Shown: in pieces, positions 31,846 through 43,780 of the stretch
Layout of the letters: every line of letters starts with the position of its first letter
Numbering within the stretch: the first letter of the stretch is position 1
Assembly: GCA_036785705.1 (NCBI GenBank)
Contig: JAWUZG010001123.1
Location: forward strand, 62,001 to 126,000
Direction of reading: 5' to 3'
Source: Acanthornis magna
Lineage: Eukaryota; Chordata; Aves; Passeriformes; Acanthizidae
Length of the DNA stretch: 64,000 bases
Position numbers and translations under genes: made by a program
The notes under the pieces: generated by a model
What the model saw: the letters and a program-made list of their open reading frames with translations, nothing else
Databases searched by the model: none
What the model was told of the DNA's origin: nothing

Positions 31846-32180
31846 ATTCCAATCCTCTTTTCCTCCTCTCCCAACTCCCCCCAGGCAATAAAAACCACGG
31901 GAAAAAAATCCCAAATTCCTCCCCAAATTCCATTTATTCCTTCCCGGGGGTGTTTTTTGTACCCAAAATTGGGATTTGGATGAGGTTTTGGTGCCTCCCG
32001 AGCCGCGGGCGCCGCTGGAAATGAGGATCGCTAATTAATCCCCCGCGTTTTTAGCGCTAATTAAGAGCAGAGAGAGCCCAGGGACCCCCAAGGTTTGGGA
32101 TGAGCTCCCCAAGTTTTGATTTGATGGAGATTTAATTGGGACCTTCTCCAGCTGTTTTATGGCCTTTAAACCCCAGCGGT
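31846..32180. promoter_or_regulatory. low-copy island with paired CGCTAATTAA and a CDX word
   Basis: CGCTAATTAA occurs at 32029-32038 and 32055-32064, GATTTAATTGG near 32128 and TTTTATGGCC at 32155-32164. It is a candidate noncoding element. No coding sequence is seen. Confidence 0.45.
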
Positions 32181-33070
32181 TTCGTCCGATTTTATTCCTA
32201 TTTTATCACTGTTTTGTCACTGTTTTATCCCAATTTTATTCTTGTTTTATTCTTCTTTTATCCCAATTTTATCTTATTTTATTCCGATTTTTATCCCAAT
32301 TTTATCTTATTTTATTCCGATTTTTATCCCAATTTTTTTCTTATTTTATTCCTATTTTTATCCCATTTTTTTTCTTATTTTATTCCTATTTTTATCCCAA
32401 TTTTTTTCTTATTTTATTCCTATCTTTATCCCAATTTTATTCTTATTTTATTCCTATTTTTATCCCAATTTTATCTTATTTTATTCCTATTTTTTTCCCA
32501 TTTTTTTTCTTATTTTATTCTTACTTTTATCCCAATTTTATTCTTATTTTATTCCTATTTTTTCCCATTTTTTTCTTATTTTATTCTTATTTTTATCCCA
32601 ATTTTTTTCTTATTTTATTCCTATCTTTATCCCAATTTTATTCTTATTTTATTCCTATTTTTATCTCAATTTTATTCTTATTTTATTCCGATTTTTATCC
32701 CTATTTTTTTCTTATTTTATTCCTATTTTTATCCCAATTTTTTTCTTTTTTTTTCCTATTTTTATCCCAATTTTATTCTTATTTATCTTCCTATTTTATT
32801 CCTCTTTTATCTCTGCTTCATCCTTATTTTATTCCTATTTTTATGCCTACTTTATTCTCTATTTTATCCCTATTTTATTCTTTATTTTATTCCTATTTTA
32901 TTCCTATTTCATCCCTACTTTATTTTTATTTTTATTCCTCTTTTATTCCTATGTCATCCTTATTTTATTCCTCTTTTATCCCAATTTTATTCTTATTTTT
33001 ATCCCTATTTTAATCCCTATTTATTCCTATTTTTCTCTTATTTTTTTCCTATTTTCCCCCTATTTTATTC
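32181..33070. repeat. TTTTATTCCTATTTTTATCCC-type array
   Basis: Units of about 16-31 bp (TTCTTATTTTATTCC, TATTTTTATCCCAAT) run for 0.9 kb. Tyr/Phe/Ile-rich frames are artefacts. Confidence 0.92.
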
Positions 33071-35265
33071 CCATTTTTGGGGTGGATTTTGTGACTTTTT
33101 GGGTGAATTTTGAGGCCTTTTGGGGTGGATTTTAGGGTGAATTTTGAAGCCTTTTTGGGGGATTTTTGGGTGGATTTTGAGGCTTTTTTGGGTGAATTTT
33201 TGGGATGGATTTTGAGGCCTTATGGAGTGAATTTTGAGGCCTTTTTGGGTGGATTTTGGGGTGGATTTTGTGACTTTTGGGGTGAATTTTGAGGCGTTTT
33301 GGGATGGATTTTGGGGTGGATTTTGGGGAAATTTGGAGTGGATTTTAGGGTGAATTTTGAGGCCTTTTGGGGTGGATTTTAGGGAACTTTGGGGTGGATT
33401 TTGGGGTGAATTTCGAGGCCTTTTGGGGTGGATTTTGGGATGGATTTTGAAGCCTTTTTGGGGGATTTTTGGGGTGGATTTTGGGGAACTTTGGGGTGGA
33501 TTTTGGGGTGAATTTTCAGGCCTTTTCAGGTAGATTTTGAGATCATTTTGGGTGGAATTTTGGGGTGGATTTTGAGGCCATTTGGGGGGGATTTTGGGGA
33601 ACTTTGGGGTGGATTTTGGGGTGGGTTTGAGGCCTTTTGGGGTGGATTTTGGGGTGAATTTTGAAGCCTTTTTGGGGGATTTTTGGGTGGATTTTGGGGC
33701 CTTTTTGGGTGGATTTTGAAGTCTTTTTGGGTGGATTTTGGGGTGGGTTTGAGGCCTTTTGGGATGGATTTTGGGGTGGATTTTAGGGAACTTTGGGGTG
33801 GATTTTGGGGTGAATTTCGAGGCCTTTGGTTGGATTTTGGGGTGGATTTTGTGACTTTTTGGGGTGGATTTTAAGGCCATTTGGGATGGATTTTGAGGCC
33901 TTTTGGGTGAATTTTTAGGGTGGATTTTGAGGCCATTTCGGGTGAATTTTGAGGCATTTTGGGGGGATTTTTGGGGTGGATTTTGAGGCCTTTTTGGGTG
34001 GATTTTGAAGCATTTTGGAGTGGATTTTGGGGAACTTTGGGGTGGATTTTAGGGTGGATTTTGGGGAGGTTTGGGGTGGATTCTGGGGTGGATTTTGTGA
34101 CTTTTTGGGGTAGATTTTGAGGCCTTTTGGGGTGGATTTTGGAGTGGATTTTGAAGCCTTTTTGGGGGATTTTTGGATGGATTTTGGGGCCTTTTTGGGT
34201 GGATTTTGGAGTGGATTTTGGGGATCTTCGGGGTGGATTTTGGGGTGAATTTCGAGGCCTTTTGGGGTGGATTTTGGGATGGATTTTGAAGCCTTTTTGG
34301 GGGATTTTTGGGTGGATTTTGGGGCCTTTTTGGGTGGATTTTGGGGTGGGTTTGAGGTCTTTCGGGGATGGATTTTGGGGTGGATTTTGGGGAACTTTTG
34401 GGGTGGATTTTGGGGTGGGTTTGAGGCCTTTTGGGGTGGATTTTGGGGTGGATTTTGTGACTTTTTGGGGTGGATTTTAAGGCCATTTGGGATGGATTTT
34501 GAGGCCTTTTGGGTGAATTTTTAGGGTGGATTTTGAGGCCATTTCGGGTGAATTTTGAGGCATTTTGGGGAGATTTTTGGGGTGGATTTTGAGGCCTTTT
34601 TGGGTGGATTTTGAAGCATTTTGGAGTGGATTTTGGGGAACTTTGGGGTGGATTTTAGGGTGGATTTTGGGGAGGTTTGGGGTGGATTCTGGGGTGGATT
34701 TTGTGACTTTTTGGGGTAGATTTTGAGGCCTTTTGGGGTGGATTTTGGAGTGGATTTTGGGGATCTTTGGGGTGGATTTTGGGGTGAATTTCGAGGCCTT
34801 TTGGGGTGGATTTTGGGATGGATTTTGAAGCCTTTTTGGGGGATTTTTGGATGGATTTTGGGGCCTTTTTGGGTGGATTTTGGGGCCTTTTTGGGTGGAT
34901 TTTGAAGTCTTTTTGGGTGGATTTTGGGGTGGGTTTGGGGCCTTTCAGGGATGGATTTTGGGGTGGATTTTGGGGAACTTTGGGGTGGATTTTGGGATGA
35001 ATTTTGAGGCCTTTTTGGGTGGATTTTGAGGCCATTTGGGTTGGATTTTGGGGCCTTTTGGGATGGATTTTAGGGTGGCTTTGAGGCCTTTTGAGGTGGA
35101 TTTTGGGGTGGATTTTGAGGCCATTTCGGGTGGATTTTAACGTGGATTTTGAAGCCTTTTGGGGTGGATTTTGGGGAACTTTGGGGTGGATTTTGGGGTG
35201 AATTTCGAGGCCCTTTCAGGTGGATTTTGAGGCCTTTTCGGGTGAAATTTTGGGGAAGTTTGGGG
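33071..35265. repeat. 2.2-kb minisatellite, GGGGTGGATTTTG-type unit
   Basis: 13-21 bp units GGGGTGGATTTTG and TTGAGGCCTTTT alternate. A higher-order duplication of about 606 bp is visible: TGACTTTTTGGGGTGGAT near 33851 recurs near 34458 together with its following 250 bp. Confidence 0.92.
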
Positions 35266-36822
35266 CACTCTGGGGACACCTGGAACACACCTGGGGACAT
35301 TGGAGACACACCTGGGGACACTGGGGGCACACGTGGGGACATTGGGGACACACCTGGGGACACTGGGGGCACACCTGGGGACATTGGAGACACACCTGGG
35401 GTCACCTGGGGCACACCTGGGGACACATCTCGGACACACCTGGGGAGACCTGGGGACAATGGGGACAATGGGGACACCTTGGGGTCACCTTAGGGTCACA
35501 CCTGGGGACATTGGGGACACACTTGGGGACATACCTGGGGACACTGGGGACATTGGGGACACATCTGGGACACACCTGGGGACACCTGGGGCACACCTGG
35601 GGGCATTGGGGACACGTGGGGACACCTGGAGATATTAGGGAGACACCTGGGGACATTAGGGACACACCTGGAACACAGCTGGGGACACACCTGGGGGACA
35701 CCTGGGGACATTGGGGTCACCTGGGGGACACCTGGGGACACCTGGGGACATTGGGGACACACCTGGGGACACCTTGGGGTCACCTAGGGACATTGGGGAC
35801 ATTGGGGATGCCTTGGGGACACATGTGGGGCACACCTGTGGACACATCTCAGACACACCTGAGGACATTTGGGACACCTTGGGGTCACCTGGGGACACAC
35901 CTGGGGACACCTGGAGCACACCTGGGGACACCTGGAACACACCTGGGGACACCTGGGGACATTGGGGACACCTGGGGACATTGGGGACACACCTGGGGAC
36001 ACACCTGGGGTCATTGGGGACACACGTGGGGACACCTTGGGGTCACCTGGGGACAATGGGGACATTGGGGTCACCTGGGGGACACACGTGGGGCACACGT
36101 GGAGACACACTTGGGGACATTGGGGACACATCTGGGACACACCTGTGGACACCTGGGGCACACCTGAGGACATTGGGGACCTTGGGGACATTGGGGACAC
36201 ATCTGGGACACACCTGTGGACACACGTGGGGCACACCTAGGGACATTGGGGTCATCTGGGGGACACACCTGAGTACATTGGGGACACACCGGGGGACACC
36301 TTAGGGTCACCTGGGGACATTGGGGTCACCTTGGGGACACACGTGGGGCACACCTGGGGACACATCTCGGACACACCTGGGGACACACCTGGGGTCATTG
36401 GGGACACACCTGGGGACACCTTAGGGTCACCTGGGGACATTGGGGACATTGGGGTCGCCTTGGGGACACACGTGGGGCACACCTGGGGACACATCTGGGA
36501 CACACCTGGGGACACCTGGGGCACATCTGAGGACATTGGGGACCTTGGGGACATTGAGGACACACCTGAGGACACACCTGGGGACATTGGGGACACACCT
36601 GGGGACACCTGGGGACATTGGGGACACATCTGGGACACACCTGAGGACACCTGGGGACAATGGGGACACACCTGGGGACACCTGGGGCACACCTGGGGAC
36701 ATTGGGGACATTGGGGTCACCTGGGGGACACACGTGGGGCACACCTGGAGAGACACATGGGGACATTGGGGACACACCTGAGGACATTGGGGACACACCT
36801 GAGGACACACGTGGGGCACACC
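35266..36822. repeat. 1.55-kb minisatellite, ACACCTGGGGACATTGGGG-type unit
   Basis: Units combine CACACCTGGGGACA, TTGGGGACA and CACGTGGGG. The phase is sustained for 1.5 kb, giving His/Thr/Gly and Cys/Pro/Val frames that are artefacts. CACGTG E-box words are multiplied within it. Confidence 0.93.
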
Positions 36823-37345
36823 AATAATAATAAAAAAAATAATCATAACAATTAATAATAGCTAATAATAATAAATAATATAATAAATTATAATAATAAG
36901 AATAATAACAACAACAAATTGATAATAATATTCACACTAATATCGATAACAATCATTACTAATACAGCGATAATCACATTATCAGTAATTATAATCAATA
37001 ATTATTATTAATACAGAGATAATCACATTATCAATAATAAAAATAATCAATAATTATTACTAATACAGCAATAATCACATTATCAATAATCATAATCAAT
37101 AATTATTACTAATACAAAGATAATCACATTATCAATAATCATAATCAATAATTATTACTAATACAAAGATAATCACATTCTCAATAATCATAATAATTAT
37201 TACTAATACAGCAATAATCACATTATCAATAATCATAATCAATAATTATTACTAATACAGCAATAATCACATTATCAATAATCATAATCAATAATTATTA
37301 CTAATACAAAGATAATCACATTATCAATAATCATAATCAATAATA
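36823..37345. repeat. AT-rich tandem repeat, about 55-60 bp unit
   Basis: After an AATAAT stretch, about seven units share GATAATCACATTATCAATAA and ATAATCAATAATTATTACT, from about 36970 on. No gene is seen. Confidence 0.88.
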
Positions 37346-37346
37346 A

Positions 37347-37359
37347 GTTGCCATGGCAA
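37347..37359. promoter_or_regulatory. RFX X-box-like palindrome
   Basis: GTTGCCATGGCAA contains a perfect 12-bp palindrome TTGCCATGGCAA (37348-37359), close to the RFX X-box consensus. It stands out in an AT-rich desert and is followed by low-copy GAGCGGAAGCAGAAATTAATT. Confidence 0.5.
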
Positions 37360-38290
37360 TAAGAGCGGAAGCAGAAATTAATTAAGGAAATAAAACATAA
37401 TAATCTAATAAAAGGTGCAAAATAAAGAGGAATTTTGGATGAGATTAAAATATTGGATTAAAAAGGGAAATAATTATAAAAATAGGAGATGGGGATGGGA
37501 AAAAATAATAATAAAATAATAAATGGCAATGAAAGGGTTGATAATAACTGAGATATAAATAATAGATGATATATAATTATATAAATAATAAATTAATGTG
37601 TGGTAAAGAATGTTTAATAAAAGGATAGAGAATAAAATAATGTAGAATAAAATAATATAGAATAAAATAATAGAAAATAAAATAATAGAAAATAAAATAA
37701 TATAAACTAAGATAATATAAAATAAAATATTATAGAATAAAATATTATAGAATAAAATAATATAGAATAAAATAATAGAAAACAAAAGAATATAGAATAA
37801 AATATTATAGAATAAAATATTATAGAATAAAATAAAATAGAATGAATAATAGATGGTAAAATAATAGACAATAAAGCAATATACAATAAAATAATACATT
37901 AAAAAATAAAATATAATTAAATAATACATAATGGAATAGTTTACGATTAAACTACACATAATGAGAAAATACTTAATTAAATAACATTTAACGAGATGCG
38001 ATATAATAAAATAATAGATGGCGAAATAATACCTCATAAAACGGTATTGAATAAATCTATAGATAATAAATCTATAGGTAATAAATCAATAGATAATAAA
38101 TCAATAGATAATAAATCAATAGATAATAAATCAATATGCAATAAATCAGCAGATAATAAACCAATAGATAATAAAACAATAGATCATAAATCAATGGCTA
38201 ATAAATCAATACACAATAAAATAATAAAAACATTAAATAGCATCTGAGAACTTAAAATCGTAAAGAGGTGAGGATAAAATAACAGAAATT
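37360..38290. repeat. AT-rich low-complexity and AATAAA-rich arrays
   Basis: 37600-37860 is loosely repeated ATAGAATAAAATAATA. 38045-38230 is a 16-bp repeat of AATCAATAGATAATAA. AATAAA words abound as a consequence of the repeats. No gene is seen. Confidence 0.85.
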
Positions 38291-38440
38291 AATTAAAAGA
38301 CGAGAATCAATTAATAACTTTGTGCCGGTGACGTTCCCGGAAATTCGCGGGAATTTCTGGCGGGAATTCGGGCGCTGCTCATTAGTAGCTCCTTAATTAG
38401 CGCGGGGCATTCCCGGGGCTGCGATTTGGGGATTTTTTGG
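38291..38440. promoter_or_regulatory. low-copy island with CATTAG/TTAATTAG words
   Basis: GC-rich, low-copy DNA contains GAATCAATTAATAAC near 38304, CTCATTAGTAGC near 38378 and TTAATTAG at 38393-38400. It is a candidate noncoding element in an otherwise AT-rich region. Confidence 0.4.
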
Positions 38441-39560
38441 GGATTTTTTTGGGGATTTGGGGATTTTTTTTAGGAATCTCCGAGCGTGGAGAGGGAAAGG
38501 GAGCGAAAAAAAAAGTGAATTTTCACTGGGCCTTGGAATATTTTGGCGATTTTTGGGGTCCCCAAAAAATTCCTGTTTGGTATATTTATATTTATATTTG
38601 TATTTGTATTTGTATTTATATTTATATTTATATTTATATTTATATTTATATTTGTATTTGTATTTGTATTTATATTTGTATTTATATCCCTAATTATTGA
38701 TTTCTCCGTTTGTTTATTGTGTTGGGAAACGCGGAAATATTGGAGGTGTGAAATAAAATCGGAAATATATAAATTACAAATCAGAATATGGAATAGATAA
38801 TTCATAATCCGTGATCTATAATTTATAATATATAATATATAATTTATAATATATAATACACAATATATAATATTATACATTTATAGTTTATAATATATAA
38901 TGCATAATAATATTTATAATGCAGGATTTTTGATATAGAATCTATAATTTATAACATGTAAAGTATAAAATATATAATACTGTGCATAAAATATATAATA
39001 TCATATATAAAATATATAATATGTATAAAATACAGAATATAAGATATAAACATATAAGATACAAAAATATAATAAATAAAATATCATATATAAAAATATA
39101 AAATATAATCTATAAAAAGTATTATATAATATATAAAAATATATAGTATAACGTATAAAATATATTCTATAATACATAATTCATAAAATATATAATTCAT
39201 AGTACACAATATATTACATAAAAAAATATAAATATATACGATACCTACAGGAGATTTAATATATAAAATACGCTAAATATAAAAAAAATTACTAAATCAT
39301 AAAACCTAAATCATAATCTAAATCATAATCAAAATCTAAATCATAAAAAAACCGATAGAATAAATAATAAATTAAAAAATGAATACAATACACAAGAAAT
39401 GAATCAACATTTATCGGAATTTTCACGCGAATAAAAGAGAATTAAAATATATCAAAACACTCCGAGGGTCGGCTGCGAGTCCCGCTCCCAAAATTCCCCG
39501 AAAACCCCAAAATTCAAATTATTCCCTAAAAAAAAAAAAAAACACCAAGAAATTTAATAA
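38441..39560. repeat. AT-rich region with (TATTTA/TATTTG)n and TATAATATA words
   Basis: A 6-bp TATTTATATTTG-type microsatellite fills 38581-38690. 38800-39480 is dominated by self-complementary TATAATATATAA words that could extrude cruciforms. No gene is seen. Confidence 0.85.
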
Positions 39561-40085
39561 AACAATTACAAAACTTCACCGAGCTTTCGATGTTTCTTTT
39601 TTTTCCTCTCCGGGGGCTTTTTGTCTCTAAAAATTCCATTTTCGACCCCAAATCGCCGCGGTGCCATCGCACTTTTCACCTACCAGAGCTCAAAAATTAC
39701 AATTTTCCGCTCGGGAATTTTTTCCCAAATCCTCGCGGTTTTGCCCCAAACCGCGGCTCCTTCGCTGCTCTCCGGCGGGAAAACAAAAAAAAAAAATTAA
39801 AAATAAAAAAAAAGCAAATTTTTCCCTCAAATTCTTTTTTTTTTTTTTTTTTTTTTTTTGGGCTGCGTCTCGGATTTCTTTTCATTTTTCCTTTTTTTTC
39901 CTTTTTTTTCCATTTTTGAAAAGCCGCGGTCTCTTCCGGGGGGGGGGGGGGAGGGAGGCAGGACGGAAAAAAATTGGGATAAAAAAACCCCAAAAAATTA
40001 TTAAAAATTCCTCATCCAGAGCCTCCCACCACCCTCCCCCAAACCCCAGATCCACCGGGAAATTCTAAAAAAAAAAAAAAAAACA
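39561..40085. other. low-copy spacer with homopolymer runs
   Basis: Mixed sequence with T and A runs near 39835-39860 and 40066-40082 and a G run near 39939-39950. No recognisable gene is present. Confidence 0.5.
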
Positions 40086-40204
40086 ATTCCAGGCCGGAAA
40101 AAAAACATTAAAAAGCTCGAAAAAAGCGCGAAAAAAGCGCGAAAAAAACGCGAAAAAAGCGCGAAAAAAGCACAAAAAAAGCGCGAAAAATCACAAAAAA
40201 ACCC
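40086..40204. repeat. 11-bp GCGCGAAAAAA array
   Basis: Nine or so units of AAAAAAGCGCG with small variants occupy the stretch. Confidence 0.88.
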
Positions 40205-40470
40205 AAATAAACGCGAGGATTTCGCGCCTCGCCGTTTATTTTTTTTTCCCCTTCTCCGGGGCAGGGCCGGGGGGGTTTATTTTGATTTTTTCCTGCCTTG
40301 TTTACAGCTCCGGGAGGGACAAACCCCATAAATCTTGGGGACAGTGACATTTGTATGCGGCCCCATTAGGGCCGGAGCTTCCGGCGCGCGTGAAATTCCC
40401 GTTCGGATCCGCGGGAAATCGCCGGCGGGGCGGGAAAATCCCGCGTTTCCCGGGGCAAAATCCTGGGATT
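40205..40470. promoter_or_regulatory. candidate noncoding element with forkhead and CDX words
   Basis: TTGTTTACA at 40298-40306 matches a forkhead core, CCATAAA lies at 40326-40332, and GACATTTGTATGCGG follows with CCCATTAGG. The block is low-copy, and its right part (GGGAAAATCCCGCGTTT near 40432) looks like the founder of the next array. Confidence 0.45.
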
Positions 40471-41080
40471 TCGGGGGAATTTAAGGCTTTTGGAGGTGCT
40501 TTTAGGGTTTTGGGGGGATTTTGGGGGTTTTTTTTACGGTTTTGGGTTTTTTTTTTTTTTTTTTTCTTCCCCAAGAGCGGGGCGAGTATGAGGAAAATCC
40601 TACGTTTTCTTGGGAAAAATCCTGGGATTTTGAGGGGGGAGGGTTTAAGGTTTCGGGAGGATTTTAGGAGTTTTGGGGGGGTTTCAGGGGTTTCGGTGGG
40701 ATTTTAAGGGGTTTGGGGGGATTTTAGGGGTTTTGGAGGTGTTTTTAGGGTTTGGGGCTTTTTTCTTCCCAAGAGCGGGGCGAGTACGAGGAAAATCCCA
40801 CATTTTCTTGGGAAAAATCCTGGGATTTGGGGGGCTTTAGGGAGGATTTTAGGGGTTTTGGGGGGAATTTTAGGGGTTTTGGGGGGATTTTAGTTGTTTT
40901 GGGATGTTTTTAGGGTTTGGGGTTTTTTTCCCCAAGAGCAGGGCAGGCGCGGGGAAAATCCCGCGTTTTCCTGGGGCGCTTTTAGGGTTTTTGGTGTATT
41001 TTTAGGGTTTGGGGGGGATTTTAGTGTTTCTGGGGTGGTTTTTTTTTAGGGTTTTGGGGTTTTTTTTCCCCAGGTCCGAG
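40422..41080. repeat. tandem repeat, about 160-200 bp unit, four copies
   Basis: (G)GCGGGGCG followed by GAAAATCC(C/T)(A/G)C(G)TTTTC and TGGGATTT occurs near 40424, 40575, 40773 and, degenerate, 40940. Spacers are GGGGATTTTAGGGG words. Confidence 0.8.
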
Positions 41081-41675
41081 TGGCTGAAGGATGAGAGGGG
41101 TGAGGGATTTGGGGAGAGGGGGAAGGGAAAGGAGGCCCTGGAGGGGGACACGGTCCTGTCCCCATGGAGGTGTGTCCTGTCCCCATGGAGGTGTGTCCTG
41201 TCCCTATAGAAGTGTGTCCCGACCTTATGGAGCTGTCCCGACCCTACAGATGTGTGTCCTGTCTCCATGGACGTGTCCCTGTCCCTCTGTCCTTATTCGT
41301 CTATCCCTGTCCCCATCCCTGTCCCCATCCCTGTCCCTATCCCTGTTTCACTTTCCCTTTATCCCTGTCCCTCTGTCCCTCTCCCCATCCCTGTCCCCAT
41401 CTCTGTCCCTCTGTCCCTATTCCTCTATCCCTGTCCCTGTCCCTATCCCTGTGTCCCTGTCCCTATCCCTGTCCCTCTGTCCCTATCCCCATCCCTATTC
41501 CTCTGTTCCTGTCACTGTCCCCATCCCTGTCCCTGTCCCTATCCCTGTTTCACTTTCCCTCTATCCCTGTCCCTACCCCTGTCCCTCTGTCCCTATCCCC
41601 ATCCCTGTCCCTCTATCCCTGTCCCTGTCCCTCTGTCTCTATCTCTGTCTCCATCCCTCTGTCCCTATTCCTCCA

Positions 41676-41710
<35 letters not shown>

Positions 41711-42830
41711 CTGTCCCCATCCCTGTCCCCATCCCCATCCCTGTCCTTGTCCCTCTGTCCCTATCCCTGTCCCTCTGTCCCTATCCCTGTCCCTGTCCCT
41801 ATCCCTGTCCCTCTGTCCCCATCTCTGTCCCCATCCCTGTATCCCCCTCCCCATTCCTGTCCCTCTATCCCTGTCCGTCTGTCCTTATCCCTTTCCCTCT
41901 ATCCCTGTCCCTGTCCCTCTGTCCCCATCCCCATCCCCATTCCTGTCCTTGTCCCTCTGTCCCTATCCCCGTCCCCATCCCTGCCCCTGTCCCCATCCCT
42001 GTCCCTGTCCCCATCCCTGTCCCTGTCCCTGTCCCTCTGTCCCCATCCCCATCCCCATCCCCGTCCCCGTGCCCGTCCCCGTCCCTGTCCCTCTGTCCCT
42101 ATCCCCGTCCCCATCCCTGCCCCTGTCCCCATCCCTGTGTCCCTGTCCCCATCCCTGCCCCTGTCCCTCTGTCCCCATCCCCATCCCCGTCCCCGTGCCC
42201 GTCCCCGTCCCTGTCCCTCTGTCCCTATCCCCGTCCCCATCCCTGCCCCTGTCCCCATCCCCATCCCTGTCCTTGTCCCTCTGTCCCCATCCCTTTCCCT
42301 CTATCCCTGTCCCCATCCCTGTCCCTCTATCCCTGTCCCTGTCACCATCCCCATCCCCATCCCTGTCCTTGTCCCTCTGTCCCTATCCCCGTCCCCATCC
42401 CTGCCCCTGTCCCTCTGTCCCCATCCCCATCCCCGTCCCCGTGCCCGTCCCCATCCCTGCCCCTGTCCCCATCCCCATCCCTGTCCTTGTCCCTCTGTCC
42501 CCATCCCTTTCCCTCTATCCCTGTCCCCATCCCTGTCCCTCTATCCCTGTCCCTGTCCCTCTGTCCCCATCCCCATCCCTGTCCTTGTCCCTCTGTCCCT
42601 ATCCCCGTCCCCATCCCTGCCCCTGTCCCTGTCACCATCCCCATCCCCATCCCTGTCCCCATCCCCATCCCTGTCCTTGTCCCTCTGTCCCCATCCCCGT
42701 CCCCATCCCTGCCCCTGTCCCCATCCCTGTCCCTGCCCCTGTCCCCATCCCCATCCCTGTCCTTGTCCCTCTGTCCCCATCCCCATCCCCATCCCCATCC
42801 CCGTCCCCGCTCCCCCCCGCCCCCCCGCTC
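41081..42830. repeat. 1.6-kb CCCTGTCCCCATC minisatellite
   Basis: After three GTGTCCTGTCCCCATGGAG-type units, the array is 6-bp CCCTGT, CCCCAT and CCCTCT words with larger blocks repeated (for example 41935-42115 versus 42175-42260 and 42395-42490). Period-6 structure makes the long Pro/Ser/Leu and Arg/Gly/Asp frames, which are artefacts. Confidence 0.95.
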
Positions 42831-42990
42831 CCCTAATGGGATTTCTCTGCTCTCGCTCTCCCATTTTCGCTCTCTCTCCCATTAAGGATCGATGGCCCTC
42901 AGTGCCCCGATCCATTACCGCCGCTCCTTCCCCTGCCGATCGATGATCGATGATCGATGCGCGCTCCGCCCGCGCCTCCCGCCGCCCTTC
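42831..42990. other. low-copy island with ATCGATG repeats
   Basis: CCCATTAAGGATCGATGGCC near 42880 and a GATCGATGATCGATGATCGATG-type run at about 42937-42959 characterise this GC-rich stretch. No gene is seen. Confidence 0.5.
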
Positions 42991-43780
42991 CTTCCTCCCG
43001 CCGCATCCTCATCCTCCTCATCCTCATCCTCCTCATCCTCATCCTCATCCTCCCCTCCCTGACCTCCCTTTCCACCCCAAAAAAAATCCAAATCCCCACC
43101 CTAAAAATGCACCAAGATCATCTTCATCCTCATCCTCATCCTCATCCTCATCCTCATCCTCATCCTCCTCACCCTCATCCTCATCCTCCCCTCCCTGACC
43201 TCCCTTTCCACCCCCAAAAAAAATCCAAATCCCCACCCTAAAAATGCACCAAGATCATCTTCCTCCTCCTCCTCATCCTTCTCCTTCTCCTCCTCATCCT
43301 CATCCTCATCTTCCCTTCCCTGTCCCCCCTTTCTGCCCCAAAAAACTCCAAATCCCCACCCTAAAAATGCGTCAGGATCGTCTTCCTCCTCATCCTCGGC
43401 TCCCTTCCCTGGCCCCCCTTTCCGCCCCCAAAAAAAAACCCCAAACTCCAAATCCCCACCCTAAAAATGCGTCAGGATCGTCTTCCTCCTCATCCTCCTC
43501 ATCCTCCCTTCCCTGGCCCCCTTTCCACCCCCAAAAAAACCCCCAAACTCCAAATCCCCACCCTAAAAATGCACCTGGATCATCTTCCTCCTCATCCTCG
43601 GCTCCCTTCTTTCCCTGACCCTCCTTTCCACCCCCAAAAAACCCCAAACCCCCACCCTAAAAATGCACCCGGATCATCTTCCGCCTCATCCTCCTCATCC
43701 TCCCTTCCCTGGCCCCCCTTTCCGCCCCCCAAAAAAACCCCAAACCCCAAATCCCCACCCTAAAAATGCACCAGCGCCCC
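42991..43780. repeat. CATCCT microsatellite inside a 95-136 bp tandem repeat
   Basis: CCCCACCCTAAAAATGC occurs seven times, near 43096, 43232, 43354, 43459, 43557, 43653 and 43754. Copies are separated by (CATCCT)n or (CCTCCTCAT)n and CCCCCTTTCC words. Unit length falls along the array. Confidence 0.9.

Noticed and set aside
30675..32024. Frames of 335-449 residues over the TTTCTA repeat
   Set aside because: A 6-bp unit without stops keeps frames open. The Phe/Leu, Asn/Arg or Glu/Ile composition is purely periodic.
37340..39500. AT-rich region as a replication origin or mitochondrial insert
   Set aside because: It is simple AT repeats with no mitochondrial gene sequence, and origin activity cannot be read from composition.
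41091..42946. Three overlapping + strand frames of over 560 residues rich in Pro/Ser/Leu
   Set aside because: All three frames are open in the same CCCTGTCCCCATC array, which is the signature of repeat periodicity and not of coding.
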